Shown piece after piece: positions 17,839 through 27,189 of a DNA stretch of 64,000 nt. The notes beneath the pieces were generated by a model that worked only from the letters and a program-made list of their open reading frames with translations, was not told the DNA's origin and did not search any database. The stretch's first letter is position 1. Each line of letters opens with the position of its first letter. The stretch comes from Paracoccus albus (GTDB lineage Bacteria; Pseudomonadota; Alphaproteobacteria; Rhodobacterales; Rhodobacteraceae). The stretch covers positions 3,078,501 to 3,142,500 of the forward strand of contig NZ_CP115775.1 of assembly GCF_027913035.1 (NCBI RefSeq), read 5' to 3'. The translations under genes and the position numbers were made by a program.

Positions 17839-18714
17839 ATGTTCAAAGGGTCCTTGCCCGCGCTGATCACGCCGTTCACCTCGGACGGCGAACTGGATCT
17901 GGACACGCTGAAGAAATTCGTCGACTGGCAGATCGAACAGGGCAGCAACGGTCTTGTGCCATGTGGCACAACCGGTGAATCGCCGACGCTCAGCCATGAT
18001 GAGCATCGCAAGGTCGTGGAAGAGGTGATCCGTATCGCCGACGGTCGTGTGCCGGTAATTGCGGGTGCAGGCTCAAATTCCACACGAGAGGCGATTGGTC
18101 TTGCGCAGCACGCGGAAAGCGTGGGCGCGGATGGCGTTCTGGTAGTCACGCCCTATTACAACAAGCCGACGCAGGCGGGATTGATCGCGCATTTCACCGC
18201 GATCCACGAAGCGACCGATCTGCCGATCATCATCTATAACATTCCCGGACGTTCTGTGGTCGATATGACGCCTGAAACGATGGGTGAGCTTGCGCAACTA
18301 CCGCGTATTGCGGGCGTGAAGGATGCGACGGGAAAGCTTGAACGCGTCAGCCAGCAGCGTATGTCATGCGGCACGGATTTCATCCAACTGTCCGGCAATG
18401 ACGACACCGCGCTCGTCTTCAACGCCAATGGCGGCACGGGATGTATCAGCGTGACAGCCAATGTCGCGCCGAAAATCTGTGCTGAATTTCAGGCAGCAAC
18501 GCTTGCCGGAGACTACGCCAAAGCACTGGAGCTTCAGGACAAGCTGATGCCGCTGCACATCGCGATCTTCCTGGAGCCGGGTCTGGTCGGTGCGAAATAC
18601 GCGCTTTCCAGGCTGGGCATCGGGAATGAGCGCGTACGCTTACCGCTCGTTGGTCTGACCCAAGCCACCAAAACCCGCATTGATGAGGCAATGCGCCACG
18701 CTGGCATCCTTTGA
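17839..18714 (+). CDS. dapA: 4-hydroxy-tetrahydrodipicolinate synthase
   Basis: DapA condenses pyruvate with aspartate semialdehyde, the first step of the lysine/diaminopimelate branch. The 291-residue protein has all active-site residues: Thr44-Thr45 in CGTTGES, Tyr133 in IIYNIPGR, and Schiff-base Lys161 in GVKDATGKL. The ATG at 17839 has AGGAG at 17828-17832; upstream in-frame codons are unlikely to be used. It diverges from the lytic transglycosylase. The aspartate semialdehyde it uses is made by the Asd encoded about 13 kb further on. Confidence 0.96.
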   Translation: MFKGSLPALITPFTSDGELDLDTLKKFVDWQIEQGSNGLVPCGTTGESPTLSHDEHRKVVEEVIRIADGRVPVIAGAGSNSTREAIGLAQHAESVGADGVLVVTPYYNKPTQAGLIAHFTAIHEATDLPIIIYNIPGRSVVDMTPETMGELAQLPRIAGVKDATGKLERVSQQRMSCGTDFIQLSGNDDTALVFNANGGTGCISVTANVAPKICAEFQAATLAGDYAKALELQDKLMPLHIAIFLEPGLVGAKYALSRLGIGNERVRLPLVGLTQATKTRIDEAMRHAGIL

Positions 18715-18720
18715 TAAGGC

Positions 18721-18738
18721 CGCGCGCGGCAGCGCGCG
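18721..18738. terminator. GC-only hairpin between convergent dapA and the Mrp operon
   Basis: Arms CGCGCGC (18721-18727) and GCGCGCG (18732-18738) form a 7-bp stem with a 4-base GGCA loop, just after the dapA stop and before the end of the mrpG gene. There is no T-tract on either strand. It may stall polymerase for both convergent units, but it is not a classical intrinsic terminator. Confidence 0.35.
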
Positions 18739-18744
18739 CTACTG

Positions 18745-19149
18745 TCAGTCGCCTTCGTGGGTCAGACGCGAATCCGCGCCGTCATCCATGATGCTGGGCC
18801 CGTCCGACAGCGTGGCCCAGCCAGAGCCGGTTCCAGTCGGTGGCAGTTCCTCTTTCGTCCATTGCTGGAAGATGTTGGCCTTGGCGATCATCAGGCCGGT
18901 CACAGGCGCGGTCAGGAAGATGAACAGCGTGATCATCAGCTCATGCCAGCTGAGATGGTCGCCGAACCACGCGAAATAGATCATCGAGGCCATAAGCACC
19001 GCGCCGACACCCAGTGTTGCGGCCTTGGTCGGGGCGTGTAGTCGCGTCATCGGCTCTGGCAGCTTGACCAGCCCGTAAGAGCCGACGAAGCCGAATATCC
19101 CGCTGATGACCAGCAGGGCGGTGACGATAATCTCGAATACAAAATCCAT
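18745..19149 (-). CDS. mrpG: Mrp-type cation/H+ antiporter subunit G
   Basis: The 134-residue protein has three membrane segments in its first 100 residues and the MnhG/PhaG family core GSYGLVKLPEPMTRLHAPTKA. It ends in a hydrophilic tail of about 35 residues (PPTGTGSGW onward) that is longer than in many homologues. It is the last gene of the operon and is needed with the other six subunits for Na+(or K+)/H+ exchange across the inner membrane. It starts 9 bp after the mrpF stop. Confidence 0.9.
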   Translation of the reverse strand: MDFVFEIIVTALLVISGIFGFVGSYGLVKLPEPMTRLHAPTKAATLGVGAVLMASMIYFAWFGDHLSWHELMITLFIFLTAPVTGLMIAKANIFQQWTKEELPPTGTGSGWATLSDGPSIMDDGADSRLTHEGD

Positions 19150-19158
19150 ATCCGTCCC

Positions 19159-19428
19159 CTATTCGATGATGTTGCCGCGCAGGATGAATTTCGCATAGGC
19201 GACGGTCGAGACGAAACCGACCATCGCAAACAGCAGCGTTGCCTCGAAATACATCTCTGTGCCCTGGCGGATGCCGAACAATGTCAGCAGGGCAATCATG
19301 TTGATCGTCATCGTATCCAACGCAAGAATCCGGTCCGGCACGCCGGGCGCTATGACGACGCGATACAGGTTGAACAGCAACCCGACGCCATAGCAGGTGA
19401 AGGCAAATAAAAGCGCATATTCGATCAT
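19159..19428 (-). CDS. mrpF: Mrp-type cation/H+ antiporter subunit F
   Basis: The 89-residue protein has three membrane segments and the MnhF/PhaF signature GVPDRILALDTMTINMIALL, where the PDR-x-x-ALD motif is diagnostic. The ATG at 19428 is chosen because it overlaps the mrpE stop in an ATGA junction and has GGAGA upstream. Its length is typical. It functions as a small membrane subunit of the hetero-oligomeric antiporter. Confidence 0.92.
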   Translation of the reverse strand: MIEYALLFAFTCYGVGLLFNLYRVVIAPGVPDRILALDTMTINMIALLTLFGIRQGTEMYFEATLLFAMVGFVSTVAYAKFILRGNIIE

Positions 19429-19913
19429 GCGAAGATCTCCTTCAGGCGGGCCTCGTAGCGGGTCTTGATATCGGTCACGACGGCTTCCGGTTCGGGCGCG
19501 TGAAGGCAATGGACCAGAAGCGCGTGGCCGCATTCGGACAGATCGCAGCTTACTGTGCCGGGTGTCAGCGTGATCGTGCCGGCAAGAACTGCAATCGCCT
19601 CGGGCGAGCGTAGTTCAAGCGGGACGGTGATCCATGCCGGACGAAGCTGATCGTTCGGCTTGAACAGCACGATCTTCGCGACCTCGATATTCGCGATGAT
19701 GATGTCCCAGACCACCAGACCGGTATAGCCAAGCAGCTTGCCGCCCGCATGAAGCGACGGGCGCAGCGGCCAATAGGGCGCGATCAGCGCGGGGATCAGG
19801 ATCGACAGTATCAGCCCGAAGGTCAGTGACCCCCAGCGGAAATCATTGACCAGCAGAAGCCAGACTAGGACCAGCAGGACGGACAGATAGGGATGTGGGA
19901 AGAAACGTCTCAT
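19425..19913 (-). CDS. mrpE: Mrp-type cation/H+ antiporter subunit E
   Basis: The 162-residue protein matches MnhE/PhaE: two N-terminal membrane segments (about 10-50), then a cytoplasmic part with the family phrases VVWDIIIANIEVAKIVL, ITLTPGTVSCDLSECGHALLVHCL. The TPGT motif is the family marker. It overlaps mrpD by one base and mrpF by four, so translation of the subunits is coupled. Confidence 0.92.
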   Translation of the reverse strand: MRRFFPHPYLSVLLVLVWLLLVNDFRWGSLTFGLILSILIPALIAPYWPLRPSLHAGGKLLGYTGLVVWDIIIANIEVAKIVLFKPNDQLRPAWITVPLELRSPEAIAVLAGTITLTPGTVSCDLSECGHALLVHCLHAPEPEAVVTDIKTRYEARLKEIFA

Positions 19914-21511
19914 TACCGCGCCCCCTCCTGTTCGATCAGGACAGAGGAAACATATGGTGCCGGGTCAAACAGTTGTTCTGCGATGGCATCGGTCATCTGC
20001 ATGGCAGGGCGAGCGAACACGGTCAGCAGAACCAGTCCGGCCAACAATGCCCCGGTCGAGACAAAGGTCATCGCGGGGGATACGGCATCCTCGATATCCT
20101 GAATGTGCTCGTCCGGTTCCAGCTTGGGCGGGATCGGACCCTGTGGTCTTGGTCTGCCTTCGGCCTCGGCCTGCCGTTCAATCCGCTGCAACTGGAACGG
20201 CAGCCAGAACAGGGTAGAGCCCGCGCGCCCGAAGCCGACAATGGCAAAGAGCGAGGTGACAAGGATCGTCGACCAGATGCCGATCCACCACGGATCGGGG
20301 CGCGTGACGTCAAGGATCAGCAGCTTGCCGATGAACCCCGACAGCGGCGGCATCCCGGCGATTGCGATGGCCGTCATGAAGAACAGAGAGGCAATCAGGC
20401 CGCTGTCGCGGATCTTGGGTCGAAGCGAAAGCCAAAGCTCTCCCCCACGTCGCGCGGCGACCATGTCCGCGATCAGGAACAGCGCCGCCGCCGACAATGT
20501 CGAATGGATGGTGTAGTACAGCGCCGCCGCGATAGAGGCGGGCGTGAACATCGTCACCGCGATGACCAGCGTGCCAATGGATGCAACGGCAGACATTGCG
20601 GCCACGCGCCCAAGATGCCGTCCGCCAAGGACTCCGATCTGACCCACCACCAGCGTGATCAGCGCGGCGGGCAGAAGCATGTCGGCGATGATATGCTCGA
20701 CCACGGAATCGCCGGGGAAAACCAGCGTGTAGAAGCGGATGATCGCATAGACGCCGACCTTCGACATGATGGCGAACAGTGCCGCAACGGGCCCCGGCGC
20801 GTTCGCATAGGTCGATGGCAGCCAGAAATGCAGGGGCACCAGTGCCGCCTTGATGGCGAACACCAGCATCAGAAGTACAGCCCCGGTGCGCAGCAGGGCG
20901 GTATCTTCTGCCGGCATTTCGGCGACCTTTACGGCCATATCGGCCATGTTCAGCGTGCCGGTCACCGCATAAAGGGTGCCAAGCGCAGCCAGGAACAGGG
21001 TCGAGCCAAGCAGATTGATGATGACATATTGAACACCCGCGCGCAGTCTCAGCCCGCCGCCGCCGTGGATCATCAGCCCGTAAGAAGCGATCAGCAGGAC
21101 TTCGAAGAAGACGAACAGATTGAAGGCATCGCCGGTCAGGAAGGCACCCATGACGCCCATCATCTGAAACTGCCACAGCGCGTGAAAATGCCAGCCCTTC
21201 CGGTCCCAGCCAGAGCCGATCCCGTAAAGCTGCACGACCAGCCCGAGGAAGGCTGTCAGCACCATCATCAGCGCCGCCAGCCGGTCCAGCATCAGCACGA
21301 TGCCGAAAGGTGCAGGCCAATTGCCAAGGCGGTAAACGAAAATGTCCCCCCCGCTCGCATAATAGGCCAGATACAGCGAGACGCCCAGCAGCAGCACAGA
21401 TCCCGCGGTTGAGAACACGCGCTGCAACAGCATGTCATGCCGCATCCAGAGGATGATAAGGCCCCCGATCAGCGCCGGCAGGACGACAGGAGCAATGATA
21501 AAGTGGCTCAT
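19913..21511 (-). CDS. mrpD: Mrp-type cation/H+ antiporter subunit D (complex I ND4/ND5-like)
   Basis: The 532-residue protein is a polytopic subunit homologous to the proton-pumping subunits NuoL/M/N. It carries the core VGVYAIIRFYTLVFPGDSV, the charged helix residues near FAIKAALVPLHFWLPSTYANAP, and about 14 membrane segments. A conserved Lys in the KAALVPLHFWLP helix is expected for ion transfer. The final about 90 residues carry a hydrophilic insertion (QRIERQAEAEGRPRPQG) before a last membrane segment. It overlaps mrpC by 4 bp. Confidence 0.94.
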   Translation of the reverse strand: MSHFIIAPVVLPALIGGLIILWMRHDMLLQRVFSTAGSVLLLGVSLYLAYYASGGDIFVYRLGNWPAPFGIVLMLDRLAALMMVLTAFLGLVVQLYGIGSGWDRKGWHFHALWQFQMMGVMGAFLTGDAFNLFVFFEVLLIASYGLMIHGGGGLRLRAGVQYVIINLLGSTLFLAALGTLYAVTGTLNMADMAVKVAEMPAEDTALLRTGAVLLMLVFAIKAALVPLHFWLPSTYANAPGPVAALFAIMSKVGVYAIIRFYTLVFPGDSVVEHIIADMLLPAALITLVVGQIGVLGGRHLGRVAAMSAVASIGTLVIAVTMFTPASIAAALYYTIHSTLSAAALFLIADMVAARRGGELWLSLRPKIRDSGLIASLFFMTAIAIAGMPPLSGFIGKLLILDVTRPDPWWIGIWSTILVTSLFAIVGFGRAGSTLFWLPFQLQRIERQAEAEGRPRPQGPIPPKLEPDEHIQDIEDAVSPAMTFVSTGALLAGLVLLTVFARPAMQMTDAIAEQLFDPAPYVSSVLIEQEGAR

Positions 21512-21870
21512 TCGTGGTCGCCCCCGGTTTCGCGCCGGTCAGATTCTGGCATGTCGATATAGTCGTCGCCGCCCTCGATAAACGCGCCGAGCGCCAGTAG
21601 CACGACGACGGCGGTCATCCCGAAGGAAATCACGATGGCCGTCAGCGTAAGCGCCTGCGGCAGTGGGTCGGTATAGTCGGTCAGATTGCCGTGGCCGTGA
21701 AGGATCGGCGGCTTGTCTACGGCCAGCCGCCCCGTGGTCACAAGGAACAGGTTGATGGCATAGGACAGCATGGTCATACCGATCACGGTCGGAAATGTGC
21801 GCAGGCGCAGGACAAGGTATACCCCTGCTGCGGTCATGGCACCGATGGCGATTGCGACAAGGGCTTCCAT
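21508..21870 (-). CDS. mrpC: Mrp-type cation/H+ antiporter subunit C (NuoK-like)
   Basis: The 120-residue protein has three membrane segments and resembles NuoK, as MnhC/PhaC does. Typical stretches are GVYLVLRLRTFPTVIGMTML and the motif DPLPQALTLTAIVISFG. A short hydrophilic tail rich in Asp, Glu and Arg follows. It overlaps the large A-B subunit gene by one base and mrpD by four. Confidence 0.93.
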   Translation of the reverse strand: MEALVAIAIGAMTAAGVYLVLRLRTFPTVIGMTMLSYAINLFLVTTGRLAVDKPPILHGHGNLTDYTDPLPQALTLTAIVISFGMTAVVVLLALGAFIEGGDDYIDMPESDRRETGGDHE

Positions 21871-24728
21871 CAGACTGCCTCCCCCGTTTTATGCGTATCA
21901 TTGCGTGACGGGTCGATATCCATCGGCTCTTGATTGACGGGCTCTCCGGCGCGGCGGGCGATGCGCGACAATGAATTAAGTGCCAGCATCACTGCCCCAA
22001 GGACGCAAAGGAACACACCCAGATCAAAGGCCATTGCAGTCGCAAGCTCAAACTCCTCCAGGAAAGGTAGTTTCACATAGGTATAGTTAGAGGTCAGGAA
22101 GGGCTGCCCCCACAGCCACGCGCCGATCCCGGTCGCGGCGGCCACGACGACACCCGCGCCGATCATCGCATGGAATGGCACGCGCTGACGTTCCTGCGCC
22201 CAGGCAAAGCCCGAGGCCATGTATTGCATCAGCAAAGAGATTGCGACGATCAGGCCCGCAACGAAGCCGCCGCCGGGCTCGTTATGGCCGCGCAGGAAGA
22301 TGAACAGACCAACGGTCAGCGAAATCGGCAGGATCAGCCGGGTCGCGACAACCAGCAGCAGCGGGTGCCGGTCGCCCGCCCGTCGCTGATCGCGACGCCA
22401 GTTTGCCAGACGACGGGACGACGCCCCCTTCATCAGCGTTTCAGTCATGGCGTAGATGACAAGGGCCGCGATACCCAGAACAGTGATCTCACCAAAGGTA
22501 TCATAGCCCCGGAAGTCCACCAGCGTGACGTTCACCACGTTATCGCCGCCGCCAAGGTCATGGCTGTTTTCCAGATGGTATTTCGAGATCGTTTCGAACG
22601 CGAAGTCGCGGCGCATGATGGCATAGGCCAATCCGCCAAAGCCAAGACCCACGGCCGTGGCAATCAGCGCATCGGCCCCGCGACGCAACCCGCCGGTTTC
22701 GACCCATGTCCGCTTGGGCAGAAAATTCAGTGCCAGCAGCATCAGCATGACGGTTGCCACCTCGACCGAGATCTGAGTGAGCGCAAGGTCGGGCGCGGAA
22801 AGATAGATGAACCCGCAGGATACGATCAGCCCGACGATCCCGATCAGCACCAGTGCCATCAGGCGGTTGCGGTGGAAGGCGACCATGCAGCCAGTCGCCG
22901 CGATCAGCAGGACAAAGCCGATGGCCGGCACAGGTTCGATCGGCAATATTTCTCGGGTGGCCGGGCCGGTCGCGCCTGTCGCCCATGCGAAAACGCCCGC
23001 CATGACGACGGTCAACGCCATCATGCTGGCCCCGCGTGCCATGCGTCCATCATGCAGCGCGTCGTTTGCAATCTGCGACCATCTTGCCGCCCGGCGAATG
23101 ACGCTGTCGAACATCGTTTTCGCCTCTGGCCGGGGCATTGCGTCCCAGATGGTCTGCAGCGGCTTGTGGAACAGAACCAGCAGCGCGCCACAGGCAATCG
23201 CGATGCACGACGTGATCAGTGCGGTGTTGATGCCATGCCACAGCGCAAGATGCGGATGTGTATCCAGTCCGGTCACGGCATTGGCAGACGCGGTGACCAG
23301 CCAGCCGGCCATCGTCATGGGCATCAGGCCGATCAGCACGACGAGCACCACCAGAAAGACCGGGCTCAGCCACAGGCCGGGGCCGGGATCATGCGGGTGG
23401 TGCGGATATTCCTCGCGCTCCGGCCCCATGAAGACCTGCACGATAAAACGGAAGGAATATGCGACAGAGAATGTGGCGGCGATTCCTGCGACAATCAGAA
23501 ATGCGCTGTGATAGGCGCCCCAGACTGTGTGCGCGGCCTCCTCCAGCATCATTTCTTTCGAGATGAAGCCGTTCAGCGGCGGAATGCCCGCCATCGACAA
23601 TGCGGCGATGGTCCCGATTGCGAAGGTAAACGGCATCAGCTTGCGCAACCCGCCCAGAATACGGATCGAGCGTGTTCCGGTCTCATGGTCGATAATCCCG
23701 GCGGTCATGAACAGTGCGGCCTTGAACGTCGCATGGTTGATGATGTGGAAGACGGCGGCGATTGCGCCTGCCTCTGTTCCCAGTCCAAGCAACATCGTTA
23801 CCATGCCAAGCTGGCTGACCGTGGAAAAGGCCAGCAGGGCTTTCAGGTCATCCTTGAACAACGCTATGACCGCACCGATCAGCATCGTCACAAGCCCAGT
23901 CGTCGCAACGATGTAAAACCATTCCGGAGTACCTGCCAGCACCGGCCAAAGCCGCGCCATCAGGAACAGCCCGGCCTTCACCATCGTGGCGCTGTGCAGA
24001 TAAGCCGATACCGGGGTGGGTGCCGCCATCGCGTGCGGAAGCCAGAAATGGAACGGAAACTGGGCCGATTTGGTGAACGCACCTGCAAGGATAAGCAGCA
24101 GCGCGGGCAGATACATCGGAGAAGCCTGGATCGCCTCTTTCGCTTGCAGGATGTCGCTGATGTTGTAGCTGCCAGCGATATTGCCAAGGATCATCATCCC
24201 CGCAATCATCGCAAGTCCGCCCATCCCGGTGACGGTCAGCGCCATACGGGCACCCTGACGCCCTTCTGGCAGGTGCTTCCAATATCCGATCAGCAAGAAG
24301 GACGACAGCGAGGTCAATTCCCAGAAGACCAGCAACATCAGTATGTTGTCTGACAGCACGATGCCGACCATCGCGCCCTGAAACAGCATCAGATAGGTGT
24401 AGAACTGACCGACCGGGTCGTCCTTGGACAGATAGTACCGCGCATAAAGGATAATCAGCAGACCGATCCCGAGAATCAGGATGCCGAACAGCAGGCTCAA
24501 CCCGTCGATGCGGAAACTGGCGTTCAGCCCGATCTGGGGAAGCCATGCGAAATCAGCCGTAACGACACCGCCCGCAAGCACGGTCGGGATGTGCAGGCAC
24601 AATCCGATCAAAGCCAGAAAACTTGCTGTTGCACAGGCAGAGGCCGCTACGTTGCGCCCCGAACGTATCAGCAATCCGGGCAAAAGTGCGCCCAAGAAGG
24701 GCAGCGCTGCAATCAGGGCTGGCGACAT
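21870..24728 (-). CDS. mrpAB: Mrp-type cation/H+ antiporter subunit A-B fusion
   Basis: The 952-residue protein combines the NuoL-like MrpA with C-terminal MnhB-type domains, as in the PhaAB proteins of rhizobia. The first 500 residues contain the ND5-like core, including SAQFPFHFWLPHAMAAPTPV and LLIGYWKHLPEGRQGARMAL. The segment around 620-760 is the MbhD/MbhE-like part, and the last about 150 residues carry the MnhB domain with LRGHNEPGGGFVAGL. It is the first gene of the seven-subunit operon. GGAGGAC precedes the ATG. Whether Na+ or K+ is carried cannot be decided from the sequence. Confidence 0.94.
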   Translation of the reverse strand: MSPALIAALPFLGALLPGLLIRSGRNVAASACATASFLALIGLCLHIPTVLAGGVVTADFAWLPQIGLNASFRIDGLSLLFGILILGIGLLIILYARYYLSKDDPVGQFYTYLMLFQGAMVGIVLSDNILMLLVFWELTSLSSFLLIGYWKHLPEGRQGARMALTVTGMGGLAMIAGMMILGNIAGSYNISDILQAKEAIQASPMYLPALLLILAGAFTKSAQFPFHFWLPHAMAAPTPVSAYLHSATMVKAGLFLMARLWPVLAGTPEWFYIVATTGLVTMLIGAVIALFKDDLKALLAFSTVSQLGMVTMLLGLGTEAGAIAAVFHIINHATFKAALFMTAGIIDHETGTRSIRILGGLRKLMPFTFAIGTIAALSMAGIPPLNGFISKEMMLEEAAHTVWGAYHSAFLIVAGIAATFSVAYSFRFIVQVFMGPEREEYPHHPHDPGPGLWLSPVFLVVLVVLIGLMPMTMAGWLVTASANAVTGLDTHPHLALWHGINTALITSCIAIACGALLVLFHKPLQTIWDAMPRPEAKTMFDSVIRRAARWSQIANDALHDGRMARGASMMALTVVMAGVFAWATGATGPATREILPIEPVPAIGFVLLIAATGCMVAFHRNRLMALVLIGIVGLIVSCGFIYLSAPDLALTQISVEVATVMLMLLALNFLPKRTWVETGGLRRGADALIATAVGLGFGGLAYAIMRRDFAFETISKYHLENSHDLGGGDNVVNVTLVDFRGYDTFGEITVLGIAALVIYAMTETLMKGASSRRLANWRRDQRRAGDRHPLLLVVATRLILPISLTVGLFIFLRGHNEPGGGFVAGLIVAISLLMQYMASGFAWAQERQRVPFHAMIGAGVVVAAATGIGAWLWGQPFLTSNYTYVKLPFLEEFELATAMAFDLGVFLCVLGAVMLALNSLSRIARRAGEPVNQEPMDIDPSRNDTHKTGEAV

Positions 24729-24853
24729 CTGTCCTCCACAGAGACTTTCTTTCGTGTGTCAGGGATGGCGCTGCTGGTGTCAAGCAAACCGCGCCAGTGA
24801 CGGCGGGGTCTCATTTTGCCTAAACCTGCCACAAAACCAACCCCTTTCACGAT

Positions 24854-24868
24854 GTTCGCGTTTCGTGC
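24854..24868 (+). promoter_or_regulatory. Possible LexA (SOS) operator upstream of ruvC
   Basis: The alphaproteobacterial LexA site is GTTC-N7-GTTC. Here GTTC at 24854-24857 is followed after seven bases by GTGC at 24865-24868, a one-base mismatch. It lies 34-48 bp before the ruvC start, a sensible operator position, and ruvCAB genes are often SOS controlled. A chance match is quite possible. Confidence 0.35.
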
Positions 24869-24901
24869 TAGCGTTCCGAAAAAGAAGGAACGAGGCAGGG
24901 C

Positions 24902-25396
24902 ATGAGAGTGCTGGGCATTGACCCCGGTTTGCAGAATATGGGTTGGGGCGTGATCGAACTTGATGGCCCACGGCTGCGTCACATCGCCAACGGTGTCGTG
25001 CATTCCGACAAGGGAGAGCTGGGCGAACGGCTGCTTCGCCTTTATCGCGGTTTGTGCGCCGTGATCACTTTACACGCGCCCACAGCCGCAGCGGTCGAAC
25101 AGACTTTCGTCAACAAGGATGCCGTGGGAACGCTGAAGCTTGGACAGGCGCGGGGCATTGCCCTGCTTGCCCCGGCAGAGGCTGGGCTTGAAATCGGTGA
25201 ATATGCCCCGAACGCGGTGAAGAAAGCGGTTGTGGGCGTCGGGCATGCCGGAAAGGAACAGGTTCAGCATATGGTCCGACATCAGCTTCCGGGCGTGGAT
25301 TTTGCCTGCGCAGACGCAGCGGATGCCCTGGCCATCGCCATTTGCCATGCCCATCACCTGCAATCGCGCAGCATTCGTATCAAGGTGCGGGCATGA
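24902..25396 (+). CDS. ruvC: Holliday junction endodeoxyribonuclease RuvC
   Basis: RuvC resolves Holliday junctions by paired nicking. The 164-residue protein has the acidic catalytic residues: Asp7 in [12 protein letters not shown], Glu in [12 protein letters not shown], and the C-terminal pair in [15 protein letters not shown]. Length and order are normal. The stop overlaps the ruvA start. The gene is divergent from the Mrp antiporter operon with 173 bp between, which holds the possible SOS operator. Confidence 0.95.
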   Translation: MRVLGIDPGLQNMGWGVIELDGPRLRHIANGVVHSDKGELGERLLRLYRGLCAVITLHAPTAAAVEQTFVNKDAVGTLKLGQARGIALLAPAEAGLEIGEYAPNAVKKAVVGVGHAGKEQVQHMVRHQLPGVDFACADAADALAIAICHAHHLQSRSIRIKVRA

Positions 25397-26073
25397 TCGG
25401 ACGCATCGCAGGGGTTATCGTGCATCGCGCGGCGGATCATGTCATGGTCGACGTGCGCGGTGTCGGCTATATCGTTCATATCAGCGAACGCACCGCCGCT
25501 GGACTGCCTCCGGTGGGTCAGGCTGTCGCGTTATATACCGATCTGCTCGTGCGTGAGGATCTGTTGCAGCTTTTCGGCTTCCCGACGCTGCTGGAGAAGG
25601 AGTGGCACAAGCTGCTCACCTCCGTTCAGGGCATCGGGGCGAAGGCGTCGCTTGCCATATTGGGGACGCTCGGCGCCGAGGGGCTGGGGCGTTCCATTGC
25701 GCTTGGCGATTGGGCAGCTGTTCGCAAGGCGCAGGGGGTCGGGCCGAAACTGGCGCAGCGCGTCGTGCTGGAACTGAAGGACAAGGCGCCCTCTGTCATG
25801 GCATTGGGCGGTGTGCTGACGGTGGATGCCGGAACGGCAGTGATTGAAGACGATGCGCCGCCTGTGGCAAAAGCGCCCGTCGCGCCAAAGGCTGCGGCCG
25901 ATGCGCCTTCCTCTGCCGCTGCGCAATCCGAAGCGCTGTCTGCTTTGACCAACCTGGGCTATAATCCGTCCGAGGCCGCATCTGCCGTCGCGCAGGCGGC
26001 AGCAGCGGAACCAGATGCCGCAACCTCTGCGTTGATCCGCGCGGCGCTTCGTTCGCTTGCGCCGAAGGAATAG
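25393..26073 (+). CDS. ruvA: Holliday junction branch migration protein RuvA
   Basis: RuvA binds the four-way junction as a tetramer and loads RuvB. The 226-residue protein starts [12 protein letters not shown] (domain I, OB-fold). The helix-hairpin-helix segments [13 protein letters not shown] and [19 protein letters not shown] (about 70-130) follow, then a long Ala/Pro-rich linker and a C-terminal domain III with [15 protein letters not shown] that contacts RuvB. The linker is longer than in E. coli RuvA (203 residues). The ATG at 25393 overlaps the ruvC stop in ATGA fashion. Confidence 0.94.
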   Translation: MIGRIAGVIVHRAADHVMVDVRGVGYIVHISERTAAGLPPVGQAVALYTDLLVREDLLQLFGFPTLLEKEWHKLLTSVQGIGAKASLAILGTLGAEGLGRSIALGDWAAVRKAQGVGPKLAQRVVLELKDKAPSVMALGGVLTVDAGTAVIEDDAPPVAKAPVAPKAAADAPSSAAAQSEALSALTNLGYNPSEAASAVAQAAAAEPDAATSALIRAALRSLAPKE

Positions 26074-26080
26074 GGGAACC

Positions 26081-26164
26081 ATGTCCAGCCTGTATCGGAC
26101 CCACCCGCCAACCGAAGCACGGATCGAGGCTTTGAAAAGATTGGACCTGCATGGCCGCGCCTGA
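26081..26164 (+). CDS. 27-residue ORF resembling the C-terminus of HtpX (M48) proteases, between ruvA and ruvB
   Basis: A short ORF starts at the ATG at 26081, with GGGGAA just upstream, 7 bp after the ruvA stop. It ends at TGA 26162-26164, 14 bp inside ruvB. Its centre reads [16 protein letters not shown], close to the conserved last helix of HtpX-type M48 zinc proteases (THPPTEERI-x-x-L). No protease catalytic domain precedes it. It may be a remnant, a true microprotein, or a leader whose translation couples ruvA to ruvB, because ruvB itself has a weak ribosome site. The resemblance is seen by eye and is not proof of origin. Confidence 0.4.
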   Translation: MSSLYRTHPPTEARIEALKRLDLHGRA

Positions 26165-27182
26165 CCCGACATTGCGCCCGGAACCTCTGCCAGAAGATGA
26201 CACTGGCCGGGCACTTCGCCCGCAGGCGCTGAGCGAGTTCATCGGTCAGGCCGAAGCCCGCGCAAACCTGTCGGTGTTCATCGAAAGCGCCCGCCGTCGT
26301 GGCGAGGCAATGGATCACACGCTGTTTCACGGTCCGCCCGGTCTGGGCAAGACGACGCTGGCGCAGATCATGGCGCGGGAACTGGGCGTGAACTTCAAGA
26401 TGACCTCTGGCCCCGTGCTGGCGCGGGCGGGGGATCTTGCGGCCATTCTGACCAACCTGGAATCGCGCGACGTGCTGTTCATCGACGAAATTCACCGGAT
26501 GAACCCCGCGGTGGAAGAGGTCCTTTATCCGGCGATGGAGGATTTTGAGCTGGACCTGATGATCGGTGAAGGCCCAGCCGCACGGACGGTCAGGATCGAG
26601 TTGCAGCCTTTCACCCTTGTCGGCGCGACAACGCGACTTGGCCTGTTGACGACGCCTCTGCGTGACCGTTTCGGCATCCCGACGCGCCTGCAATTCTACA
26701 ATGAGGATGAGCTGGACGAAATCGTGCGCCGCGGTGCACGGCTGATGGGATATGGTGCCGATCCGGACGGCACGCGGGAAATTGCGCGCCGTGCACGCGG
26801 CACGCCCCGGATCGCGGGCCGGTTGTTGCGGAGGGTTGCGGATTTCGCGCTTGTCGAGGGCGATGGGCGGATTTCCCGGGCGATTGCCGACAATGCGCTG
26901 ACCCGGCTGGGCGTGGATGACCTTGGGCTGGACGGGGCAGACCGGCGCTATCTGGGACTGATCGCCGAAAATTACGGCGGTGGACCTGTGGGCGTCGAGA
27001 CGATCTCTGCCGCTTTGTCGGAAAGCCGCGACGCGATTGAAGAGGTGATTGAGCCCTATCTGTTGCAGCAGGGGCTGATAGCAAGAACGCCGAGGGGGCG
27101 GATGCTGGCGGCGAAAGGCTGGCGGCATCTGGGGCTGAATGCGCCGAAAGCGCCTGCGCAGCAGCCCTTGTTCGAGGATTGA
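26151..27182 (+). CDS. ruvB: Holliday junction branch migration ATPase RuvB
   Basis: RuvB is the hexameric AAA+ motor that drives branch migration with RuvA. The 343-residue protein has Walker [10 protein letters not shown] at 61-69, Walker [10 protein letters not shown], sensor 1 in [19 protein letters not shown], the arginine finger region in that segment and sensor 2 in [15 protein letters not shown]. The C-terminal winged-helix ends with KGWRHLGL. Length is typical. The start lies inside the 27-residue HtpX-like ORF, and no strong ribosome site is visible, so coupled translation is likely. Confidence 0.96.
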   Translation: MAAPDPTLRPEPLPEDDTGRALRPQALSEFIGQAEARANLSVFIESARRRGEAMDHTLFHGPPGLGKTTLAQIMARELGVNFKMTSGPVLARAGDLAAILTNLESRDVLFIDEIHRMNPAVEEVLYPAMEDFELDLMIGEGPAARTVRIELQPFTLVGATTRLGLLTTPLRDRFGIPTRLQFYNEDELDEIVRRGARLMGYGADPDGTREIARRARGTPRIAGRLLRRVADFALVEGDGRISRAIADNALTRLGVDDLGLDGADRRYLGLIAENYGGGPVGVETISAALSESRDAIEEVIEPYLLQQGLIARTPRGRMLAAKGWRHLGLNAPKAPAQQPLFED

Positions 27183-27189
27183 GGCCGGG

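Noticed and set aside
16413..17978. Plus-strand open frame of 521 codons opposite the lytic transglycosylase
   Set aside because: The sequence is antisense to the transglycosylase, has no family features and no credible ribosome site, and runs into dapA in another frame.
19895..24353. Long plus-strand open frames (505 and 727 codons) across the Mrp antiporter genes
   Set aside because: They are antisense to the well-supported subunits D and A-B, contain His/Gln/Asp-rich low-complexity text typical of reversed GC-rich membrane-protein genes, and have no recognisable domain.
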